From Bacteroidota bacterium (lineage in GTDB: Bacteria; Bacteroidota; Bacteroidia; Bacteroidales; B39-G9), in contig QMPG01000018.1 in NCBI GenBank assembly GCA_003648455.1, forward strand, positions 1 through 20,754: a stretch of DNA of 20,754 nucleotides. Reading direction: 5' to 3'. Below, piece after piece: positions 14,501 through 20,754 of this stretch. Position numbers and translations under genes: made by a program. The notes under the pieces were generated by a model. It was not told where the DNA came from and made no database searches. It saw nothing but the letters and a program-made list of their open reading frames with translations. The stretch's first letter is position 1; every line of letters begins with the position of its first letter.

Positions 14501-15612
14501 AAGAAGAGATAGAAAAGAAATCAAGGGAATTAGAAAAATTGTCAATTGTAGCACGAGAAACTAATAATGCCATTGTTATAATGGATAGCAAAGGAAACTT
14601 TGAATGGGTAAACGAAAGTTTTACTCGAATGTATGGATATACTCTCCGGCAATTTATTAGTGAAAAAGGTGGTAATTTATTATCTGCAAGTTATAATAAA
14701 GACATAAAAACACTAATCAATAATTGGCTCGGGCTAAAAGAACCAATAAGCTATCAGGCACTAAATTTGACCAAATCTGGTGAAAAAATATGGGCTCAGA
14801 CAACCCTAACACCTATTATTGACGATAAAGGAAATATTTCAAAAATAGTGTCGATAGATTCAAACATTTCTAAGTTAAAACAAGCAGAAAAACAGATTCG
14901 AAAAAAGAAAGATGAGTTGCAAAAAGCAAATGTTACTAAAGATAAATTTTTTTCAATTATTGCTCATGACCTACGCAGTCCATTTGCGACTTTTGTAAGT
15001 TTAACAAACATTATTTGTCAAAACTTTGAGTTTTTTAGTAAAGATAAATTAAAAAAGATTGTTTTTGATTTGCATTCTTCGGCTGAAAAAACATTTAACC
15101 TTTTAGAAAACCTTTTAGATTGGGCGAGAAGTCAAAAAGGTGAAATTAAATATCATCCAAAGAGAACAGATATTAACACATTAATAACTGAAAATATTGA
15201 ACTCTTTCAAAATTTATCAAACAATAAAAATATTCAAATAACAACAAATATTCCTGATACTACTTATGCTTTCTTTGACGAAGATATGATAAGAACAGTT
15301 ATTCGTAATCTTATTTCAAACGCACTTAAATTTACTCCTTCACAAGGCAAAATAAAGGTTGCAGTCTTTGAATTAGTTGACAAAGTTTCAATCTCTGTTT
15401 CCGATAATGGAATTGGAATTGAAGAAGAAGATTTATTAAAAATTTTCCGTATTGATTTTCACCATACAACTCTTGGAACCAATGATGAAAAAGGAACCGG
15501 ACTTGGTTTAATTCTTTGCAAAGAATTTGTTGAGAAGAACAATGGCACAATAAGTGTTGAAAGTGAAATAGGTAAGGGAAGTACTTTTACTTTTACTCTA
15601 CCATTAAAATAA
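11560..15612 (+). CDS. Propeller/Y_Y_Y sensor histidine kinase with tandem PAS domains
   Basis: 1350 residues from the ATG at 11560, which starts a clean signal peptide (MRQIIISILLILLNLSSIFS); an ATG at 11515 would add 15 polar residues. The periplasmic part (about 20-685) is a beta-propeller with two-component-regulator-propeller repeats such as SIFSDRNNDLWLGLDKGIS and ALFIDKNNFIWVGGSEGLF. A Y_Y_Y domain (about 687-760) and a membrane helix (about 763-785) follow. Inside the cell come a coiled coil, two similar PAS domains (about 857-970 and 990-1105), a HisKA domain with phosphoacceptor H1136 (IIAHDLRSP) and a HATPase_c domain with NLISNALKF, SDNGIGI and GTGLGLILCK. No receiver or AraC domain follows, so it is not a one-piece hybrid regulator. 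It probably signals to the LytTR protein encoded upstream. Confidence 0.9.
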   Translation: MRQIIISILLILLNLSSIFSQEKGQLFTRNYTPREYQASTQNWAIVQDKRGVMYIGNQGVLEFDGETWRIIPTTNSSSARSLSIDSLGIVYVGAVGEFGYLSPNDKGKLQYVSLSKSLDFTYKHFADVWCTHSTKNGTYFLTDNYLFHYNGKEIKADKKTAKYFYLSMVVNDNLYVQEIGAGLKKIVDDSLQLIPKGNFFSNSKVFSILPFGKNKLLIGTRNKGLFIYTLINGKAKIVSFENISDGAKKINKFILDNKIYGGIKLQNNNYALSTIKNGVIIFNSKCEILNIINKKNSIQNNVVYSIFSDRNNDLWLGLDKGISHVDINSTFNYWNEKNNLKGTIIDILKYKGTLYVSTGTGVYYLNKSNSPSINQFVKVSGIDEQSWSLLKTKVKSKEILLAGTSYGMYQIVEGKAKRVVSDIEIFKLYKSKVTKGKIYAGLKGGLTSIIWDDNKGKWVNKGKILKENIEVRSLREDQYNNLWASAIYKGLYKITENNGNIEVTHYGKSNSLKSLREIKIFNFKNRLIYSTDSGVYRFNYKTNNFYPDKLFQSIKTLKKQRVNSLAEDKKGNVWVNGDLVLIKKDKKYIIDTIPFKRISQNGLGALFIDKNNFIWVGGSEGLFKYSQTKKIDYQKSYYTLIRKVTNCDSVIFYGANYTVSKNNRHYICLKQNKNLIPNISYQNNSLIFEYATPFYENKSSIEYSYYLKGFDKKWSAWSSETKKEYNFLREGEYSFMVKARNLYNLESESAIFEFVILPPWYRTYYAYLLYLLLSILIIRFFVFIRTKRLRAQNKKLEDTVVERTSEILQQKEEILAQTENLKKAYENISLQNTELEQQKEEILAQSEQLKNKNIELEKLSVVARETDNAIAVFDKNGDIEWLNDGFTKMYGYTLEQLIKKKGTNIVSHSINPKIKEVIQSCIDNKKTAIYQKFAMTKNDKGLWIQTTLTPIFEEDKVINFIAIDSDITKIKDAENEIIFQKEEIEKKSRELEKLSIVARETNNAIVIMDSKGNFEWVNESFTRMYGYTLRQFISEKGGNLLSASYNKDIKTLINNWLGLKEPISYQALNLTKSGEKIWAQTTLTPIIDDKGNISKIVSIDSNISKLKQAEKQIRKKKDELQKANVTKDKFFSIIAHDLRSPFATFVSLTNIICQNFEFFSKDKLKKIVFDLHSSAEKTFNLLENLLDWARSQKGEIKYHPKRTDINTLITENIELFQNLSNNKNIQITTNIPDTTYAFFDEDMIRTVIRNLISNALKFTPSQGKIKVAVFELVDKVSISVSDNGIGIEEEDLLKIFRIDFHHTTLGTNDEKGTGLGLILCKEFVEKNNGTISVESEIGKGSTFTFTLPLK

Positions 15613-15613
15613 A

Positions 15614-15642
15614 AAAGCTGTTGGCATAACACCAACAGCTTT
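15614..15642. terminator. Bidirectional intrinsic terminator between convergent genes
   Basis: A perfect 11-bp stem (AAAGCTGTTGG / CCAACAGCTTT) with a 7-base loop lies 2 bases after the kinase stop and 22 bases past the stop of the convergent peptidase gene. A-rich sequence on the left and TTT on the right let it serve both directions. Confidence 0.85.
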
Positions 15643-15663
15643 CAAAAATATTTTATTTCAATT

Positions 15664-17814
15664 CTATTTTAAATAATCATCAAAATAATTAGAAACTTTA
15701 TCCATTAAGTGAATTCTGTCATACCCTCTAACATTGTGTTCTGCTCTTGGATATGGAAAATAATCAACAGGAACATTGTTTTTAACACACTCTCTTATAA
15801 AGCTTAAACTATTTTGCCAAACAACAGTTTTGTCTATTGCACCTTGAACAATAAGCAATTTCCCTTTTAAATCAGATGCTCTGTAAAGCAAAGATGTGCT
15901 TTTGTAACCTTCAGGGTTTTCCTGAGGAGTATCCATATAACGCTCACCGTACATAACTTCGTAGAATTTCCAATCAATAACAGGACCACCTGCAACAGCT
16001 ACTTTAAAAGTTTCAGGGTAATTAACAATTAAAGATGTAGTAAGAAAACCACCATAACTCCATCCGTGAACACCAATTCTGTTCATGTCAACATAAGCTA
16101 AACTTTTAAGTAAATCAACACCTTTCATTTGGTCTGCCATTTCGTTAACACCACAGTTACGGAAAATAACATTTTCAAATTCCAAACCTCTGTTTGCAGA
16201 ACCTCTGTTATCAACAGTTAGCATTACATAACCTTTTTGAGCCATATAATATTGCCACATTCTTGCACCTCCCAACCAACTGTTATTAATCAATTGAGCA
16301 TGTGGTCCTCCATAAACATATATAATAGCAGGGTATTTTTTGTTCGGATCAAAATTAACAGGTTTAATCAATCTGTAATACAAATCAGTTTTCCCGTCAG
16401 CAGCTTTTATAGTGCCAATTTTCATCTCGCCTAAGGAGTAATCTTTTAAAGGATTTGCTGATGTTAATAAATTTTTAAGCTTTTTTCCTTTTGTCGTGAT
16501 AATATTGTAAACTCTTGGAACTTCCGTATTTGAATACGTATCTATTAAATATTTACCGTTTTTATTTAATACACAACGATGAGTTCCGGCTTCTTTAGTT
16601 AATTTAGTTACTTTCCCCGATTTAATATTTACTTTGTAAACATGTCTTTCAATAGGGCTTTGTTGTGTTGAAACATAAAACAAGTTTGTTTCTTTTGAAT
16701 CAAAACCTAAAACATCAGTAACTTCATATTCCCCTTTTGTCAACTGTTTTATTAATTTGCCATCAGTATTGTATATGTAAATATGATTAAATCCGTCTTT
16801 TCTTGTTTGATATAAAAATTGGCTTGGCTTATTTTTAAAGAAAATTAATTCATGCTGAGGCTCAACATATTTATCACTTTTTTCTTCAAACAATGTTTTT
16901 ATTAATTTACCTGTTGCAACATCATATTTGTTTAATTTCATGTGATTTTGCTCGCGGTTTAAAACGGCAATGTAAATGTATTTTTCGTTTGGATCCCAGC
17001 TGATATTTGTTAAATATTTTTCAGAAGTTTTGTCTTCACCTTCAATAAATAAAGTTTTACCGGTAGCAATATTATACACACCTAAACTAACATGTTCGCT
17101 TTTCATGCCCGCCATAGGATATTTAGTGTTTACAACTTCTGCTATTCTTTTAGTAATATCAACTAAAGGAAAATTTTTAACGTCGTGATTATCTTTTCGG
17201 TAAAAAGCTAAATAAGAACCTTTTGGTGACCAGAATGTACCTTTATAAATTCCAAACTCGTTACGACTAACAATTTGCCCATTAACAAAATCTTTATCTT
17301 CATCATTTGTTATTGTAATAACTTTTGAAGTTTTGTCTGATATGTATAAGTTATTGTCAATAGTATATGCTACTTTATAATTTTCTTTACAAACGTCAAT
17401 ATTCTCTGCCTTTTTATCATAACTTAAATTTACATCAAACTTTTTTGAAGTAATATTATAAATCAAAAAATGATTTTTATAAGAAAATTCAAAAGAATTT
17501 TTGTTTTTCCATGAGTAACGAGGAAAATATTTTATAGAATCAATTGAATTACTATGTAAAACACTATTTATATCGTCTAGGTAAACTAAAGTGTCTGTTT
17601 TAGATGATGATGCATTGGCTTGAATTAAGTTGCTGTTTTTTACATATGTATAAAAATTGCTTTTGTCTTGCCATTTTAGCTGTTGAATGTATTCAGGATA
17701 TAAGTTTCTCCATTGACCAATAACAGCATCTTGTATTGTTAATTGTTTGTCTTGTGCAATTAAAACACTTGATAAACAACTAAACAGAAATAAAATTAAT
17801 ATTGCTTTTTTCAT
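15664..17814 (-). CDS. Secreted S9 family serine peptidase, DPP-IV type
   Basis: 716 residues with a signal peptide (MKKAILILFLFSCLSSVLIA), so exported to the periplasm or beyond. Residues about 90-450 form the DPP-IV N-terminal propeller. Residues about 510-716 form the alpha/beta-hydrolase domain. The catalytic triad is visible: S586 in GVHGWSYGGF, D661 in VQGAIDKTVV and H693 in RAEHNVRG. The oxyanion-side motif YVYGGPHAQ is near 504. Such enzymes remove dipeptides from peptide N-termini. The usual Glu-Glu substrate-recognition motif of DPP-IV is not obvious; the matching region reads SRNEFGIYKGTFWSPKG, so specificity may differ. It stands alone, convergent with the sensor kinase gene. Confidence 0.92.
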   Translation of the reverse strand: MKKAILILFLFSCLSSVLIAQDKQLTIQDAVIGQWRNLYPEYIQQLKWQDKSNFYTYVKNSNLIQANASSSKTDTLVYLDDINSVLHSNSIDSIKYFPRYSWKNKNSFEFSYKNHFLIYNITSKKFDVNLSYDKKAENIDVCKENYKVAYTIDNNLYISDKTSKVITITNDEDKDFVNGQIVSRNEFGIYKGTFWSPKGSYLAFYRKDNHDVKNFPLVDITKRIAEVVNTKYPMAGMKSEHVSLGVYNIATGKTLFIEGEDKTSEKYLTNISWDPNEKYIYIAVLNREQNHMKLNKYDVATGKLIKTLFEEKSDKYVEPQHELIFFKNKPSQFLYQTRKDGFNHIYIYNTDGKLIKQLTKGEYEVTDVLGFDSKETNLFYVSTQQSPIERHVYKVNIKSGKVTKLTKEAGTHRCVLNKNGKYLIDTYSNTEVPRVYNIITTKGKKLKNLLTSANPLKDYSLGEMKIGTIKAADGKTDLYYRLIKPVNFDPNKKYPAIIYVYGGPHAQLINNSWLGGARMWQYYMAQKGYVMLTVDNRGSANRGLEFENVIFRNCGVNEMADQMKGVDLLKSLAYVDMNRIGVHGWSYGGFLTTSLIVNYPETFKVAVAGGPVIDWKFYEVMYGERYMDTPQENPEGYKSTSLLYRASDLKGKLLIVQGAIDKTVVWQNSLSFIRECVKNNVPVDYFPYPRAEHNVRGYDRIHLMDKVSNYFDDYLK

Positions 17815-18017
17815 TTTTTTGTATTTAAGATTATTTAATATATTTTTTTTAATATAATTTTCACAATATTATTAAGAAATATTCTGAATAAAAAATAAAT
17901 TAAAACTGTTTGTCTAAAAAAAGAATTGGTTTAATGTAAGTAAATATTAATTAAACCATGAATAAAATCTTTGAAAATTCATATATTTTTATTTAATTGC
18001 ATATAAAATTTTAGAAA

Positions 18018-18929
18018 ATGTTTAGAACCTTAAAAATTCCAACAAACTTATTATTATTACTTGTCATATTAGTTATTTCACAACCGGCATGTAAAAATAA
18101 AAAGAAGTCAAACGAAAATGTTTATGAAACACTCGATGTTGACATTGACTCAAGTGCCTCAAAATTAGTTAAGTTTAATAATACTTTATTTAGTGTTCCA
18201 TCGCCATATCAGTTAGCCTTATTAGTAAAGCAAGTAGGAACAAAATATAATAAAGGGCTATTAAACCCAACCCAAAATCAGGTAAATTACAGTAGCAACT
18301 TTAAAAAAGCATTGAATTTAGGTGTTTACGGAGCTGATTTAACATATTTAAACATATATGAGCAAATCCCCGATGCTGTTAATTATTTTTCTGTAATAAA
18401 AACACTTTCGCAAGATTTAGCTTTGTCTAATGCTTTTGAACCAGAAGTTTTTAAGAGTATTGAAAAGAATATGGGAAATAAAGATTCTTTACTACATTTA
18501 TTTTCAAACACATACAGAAAAGCAGATGCTTTCTTAAAAAATAATGAAAGAAATCAGGTAGCAGTATTAATAATTACCGGAGGCTGGGTTGAAGGCTTAT
18601 ACTTACTTACGCAAACTTACAAAGAAAACAAAAATCAGGAAATACTAAATCGTATTGGAGAGAATAAACAACCTCTCGAGAATTTAATAAAAATATTGTC
18701 TCCTTATTATGATAAGTCTGATGATTATTCAAAATTAATTGATGGTTTAATTGACCTTGCATATGATTTTGACGGGGTTGAAATGAAATATACTTACATA
18801 GAACCAACAGTTGACACAAAGAATAAAATATCAATTATTAACAGTAAATCCGAATTATTGATAAGTGATAATCAATTAACAGTTATTTCTGATAAAATAA
18901 AAAAAATAAGAAATGATTTTATTAATTAA
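18018..18929 (+). CDS. Putative lipoprotein, function unknown
   Basis: 303 residues, no family recognised. A hydrophobic N-terminus (residues 10-22) ends in SQPAC, a plausible lipoprotein cleavage site with C25 as the lipidated residue, followed by a lysine-rich KNKKKSNE stretch. The rest looks largely helical and cysteine-free, with a small hydrophobic GGWVEGLYLL segment near 190. It starts a group of three same-strand genes: a small secreted protein 56 bases further on and then a TerB/ABC ATPase. It is therefore inferred to act in the envelope with that ABC system. A divergent 203-base gap separates it from the peptidase gene, with no clear promoter motif. Confidence 0.75.
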   Translation: MFRTLKIPTNLLLLLVILVISQPACKNKKKSNENVYETLDVDIDSSASKLVKFNNTLFSVPSPYQLALLVKQVGTKYNKGLLNPTQNQVNYSSNFKKALNLGVYGADLTYLNIYEQIPDAVNYFSVIKTLSQDLALSNAFEPEVFKSIEKNMGNKDSLLHLFSNTYRKADAFLKNNERNQVAVLIITGGWVEGLYLLTQTYKENKNQEILNRIGENKQPLENLIKILSPYYDKSDDYSKLIDGLIDLAYDFDGVEMKYTYIEPTVDTKNKISIINSKSELLISDNQLTVISDKIKKIRNDFIN

Positions 18930-18985
18930 GATAAATGTTAATTACTTAATAGAAAAAAAATAATTGGAAATAAAAATATAAACAG

Positions 18986-19408
18986 ATGAGAAAATTATCA
19001 TATATCTTTTTGTTAATATCACTAAATTTTATTTTTAGTAATACTGCTTTTGCACAAATAGATTCAATAACAAATTTATGTTCAGAATATTTACAACCGC
19101 CATATATTTCAGATGGACAACAATATAGTGCATTGTTAAACAGAGATGAAGTTGCAGAATTTCATGCAACCTTTTATGGAGGTAGCACATATAGAATTGT
19201 TGGTTTTTGTGGCTTACAAAAAGGTAATTTGGAAATAACTGTTTACGATGAAGAAAGAAATGTGTTGTTTACAAATACCGATTATAATAATATTCCCTAT
19301 TGGGATTTTAAGTTTAATTCTACAATAAATTGTATTATTGAAGCTAAGATAGATTCCAAAAATATTACCTCCGGCATCGCTGTTTTACTAATTGGATTTA
19401 TACAATAA
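18986..19408 (+). CDS. Small secreted protein, function unknown
   Basis: 140 residues, no family recognised. A signal peptide is clear (MRKLSYIFLLISLNFIFSNT then AFA-Q), predicting cleavage after about residue 23. The mature part of about 117 residues has alternating hydrophobic and polar stretches (FHATFYGGSTYRIVGFCG, LEITVYDEERNVLFTN) suggesting a beta-sandwich, with a few cysteines (about 32, 74 and 115). It starts 56 bases after the lipoprotein gene and ends 3 bases before the ABC ATPase gene, which argues for co-transcription and a shared role at the envelope. Confidence 0.75.
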   Translation: MRKLSYIFLLISLNFIFSNTAFAQIDSITNLCSEYLQPPYISDGQQYSALLNRDEVAEFHATFYGGSTYRIVGFCGLQKGNLEITVYDEERNVLFTNTDYNNIPYWDFKFNSTINCIIEAKIDSKNITSGIAVLLIGFIQ

Positions 19409-19411
19409 TAA

Positions 19412-20754
19412 ATGAGCGAAAAAATTTTAAAAGCTTTAATGCAATTATTTGCTATTATTGCTCGTCCTGAACAGGACGGTAGCGACAGGCGAACTATTGT
19501 TGAGGCTTTTTTGCAACAACAACTTAACAAAGAATTAGTTCAGGAATACCTTAAAATTTTTGATAATTATTATGCGATATATCAAAAAAAGAGCATAAAA
19601 AGCAAAAGAGAAAAAAACATTTCGCTAAGTTCTGTAAAAGTACTTAAAATATGTACAGAGATAAATCAGGATCTTACGCAAAAACAGCGATTGATTGTTC
19701 TTTTTCGGCTTTACGAATTTATCAAAATTGGAGGTCAGGTTACTGCTCAAGAATTAATTTTTGTATCTACTGTTGCCGATGTGTTTAATATTGAGCAAGA
19801 TGAATATTTATTAATAAAAGATTTTGTTCTTTATTCTTTTGCCGAAATTCAGGAATCAGACAGGGTATTAATTATTGACAATAGCAAAAAGTGTAATATT
19901 CCAAAAGTAAAACACTTATTCTCAGAATCTCTACATGGACAAATACATATTTTAAGTCTGTTGCAATCAAATATGTATATTTTAAGATATAAGGGTGAAA
20001 CCGAACTGTCACTAAACGGACAATTAATTGTTCAACGAAAAATATATGTGTTAACACCGGGGTCATCTTTACGTGGACCTAAAATTAAACCGGTTTATTA
20101 CAGCGATATTGTAAGTGTTTTTAATATTTATAAAGCCGAAAAGAATATTGTTTTTTCAGTTAAAGACCTTGAGTATGAATTTAAAGGAGGCAAAAAAGGT
20201 CTTCAAAAAATGAATTTTACCGAAGAATCAGGCCAGTTAATTAGCATTATGGGAGCTAGTGGAGCCGGTAAATCAACATTGTTAAATGTTTTAAATGGCA
20301 CCAATAGCCCAAGCTCAGGCGAAGTTTTAATAAATGGAATAAATATTCATAATGAAAAAGAAAAAATTGAAGGATTAATTGGTTTCGTTTCGCAAGATGA
20401 TTTATTAATTGAAGAACTTACTGTTTTTCAAAATCTGTATTATAACGCAAAATTGTGTTTTGATAAATATTCTCATTTTCAAATTGTTCATTCTGTTTTA
20501 AAAGTTCTTCAAAACCTTGGTCTTTATGAGGTTAAAGACATGGTTGTGGGTACTCCTCTCGATAAAAAAATTAGTGGGGGTCAACGAAAACGCCTTAATA
20601 TTGCTCTTGAATTAATTAGAGAACCTGCAATTTTATTCCTAGACGAACCCACATCAGGTTTATCATCAAGAGATTCTGTAAATATTATGGATCTTTTAAA
20701 AGAATTAACATTAAAAGGGAAATTAGTATTTGTAGTTATTCATCAGCCATCTTC
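19412..20754 (+). CDS. TerB-like/ABCG-type ABC transporter ATP-binding protein (partial, C-terminus off window)
   Basis: 447 codons are visible and the frame is open to the window end, so the gene is cut. Residues 1-130 resemble a TerB-like helical domain (KALMQLFAIIAR ... LVQEYLKIFD). A linker domain of beta character follows (about 140-240, LNGQLIVQRKIYVLTPGSSL). The ABC ATPase begins near 250, with Walker A GASGAGKST (281-289), signature ISGGQRKRLNIALE (from 387), Walker B ILFLDEPTSGL (D411, E412) and switch histidine H443 (VIHQPSS). The ATPase is of the ABCG subtype, so an ABC2-type membrane domain is expected beyond the edge. The start lies 3 bases after the preceding stop. The exported substrate is unknown. 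Confidence 0.9.
   Translation, partial: MSEKILKALMQLFAIIARPEQDGSDRRTIVEAFLQQQLNKELVQEYLKIFDNYYAIYQKKSIKSKREKNISLSSVKVLKICTEINQDLTQKQRLIVLFRLYEFIKIGGQVTAQELIFVSTVADVFNIEQDEYLLIKDFVLYSFAEIQESDRVLIIDNSKKCNIPKVKHLFSESLHGQIHILSLLQSNMYILRYKGETELSLNGQLIVQRKIYVLTPGSSLRGPKIKPVYYSDIVSVFNIYKAEKNIVFSVKDLEYEFKGGKKGLQKMNFTEESGQLISIMGASGAGKSTLLNVLNGTNSPSSGEVLINGINIHNEKEKIEGLIGFVSQDDLLIEELTVFQNLYYNAKLCFDKYSHFQIVHSVLKVLQNLGLYEVKDMVVGTPLDKKISGGQRKRLNIALELIREPAILFLDEPTSGLSSRDSVNIMDLLKELTLKGKLVFVVIHQPS

Noticed and set aside
17815..18017. Promoters in the gap between the peptidase and lipoprotein genes
   Set aside because: The region is very AT-rich, and no TAnnTTTG element with a suitable upstream TTG could be picked on either strand.

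Overview
The window is AT-rich DNA (roughly 30% GC by eye) that looks like an anaerobic or facultatively anaerobic member of the Bacteroidetes. Supporting signs are a beta-propeller/Y_Y_Y sensor kinase, a TerB-ABCG type ABC protein, an ECF sigma/membrane anti-sigma pair, an S9 peptidase with DPP-IV propeller, mostly absent Shine-Dalgarno sequences, and a TAnnTTTG-type promoter candidate. Species cannot be named from the sequence alone.

Left part (1-3346, minus strand): a four-subunit 2-oxoacid (probably pyruvate):ferredoxin oxidoreductase operon in the order porG-porD-porA-porB, with each gene overlapping the next. porB runs off the left edge. Upstream of it, in the same direction, is an Lrp/AsnC-type regulator. 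The Lrp gene sits between two palindromic repeat elements that share terminal inverted repeats (about 2719-2858 and 3464-3601).

Middle part (3347-8901, plus strand): a long AT-rich leader, then a formate/nitrite-family channel (focA type), a hairpin terminator or attenuator, and three closely spaced genes. These encode a cysteine-type molybdo/tungsto formate dehydrogenase and two subunits resembling the beta (Fe-S) and gamma (FAD, NAD(P), 2Fe-2S) subunits of sulfhydrogenase or anaerobic sulfite reductase. Together they suggest a soluble cytoplasmic formate:NAD(P)+ oxidoreductase fed by the channel. This is the most interesting system in the window. Next to a pyruvate:ferredoxin oxidoreductase it gives the region a pyruvate/formate/redox theme.

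Right part: a convergent intergenic region holds a GC-rich compound palindrome (9016-9142). Then come a minus-strand ECF sigma, membrane anti-sigma and Spy/CpxP-like protein operon, and a divergent LytTR response regulator followed by a 1350-residue propeller-PAS-PAS-HisKA sensor kinase. A clean bidirectional terminator (15614-15642) separates the kinase from a convergent secreted DPP-IV-like serine peptidase. The last group (18018 to the right edge, plus strand) is a predicted operon of an unrecognised lipoprotein, an unrecognised secreted protein and a TerB/ABCG-type ABC ATPase cut by the window end. No rRNA, tRNA, CRISPR, transposase or phage gene was seen.
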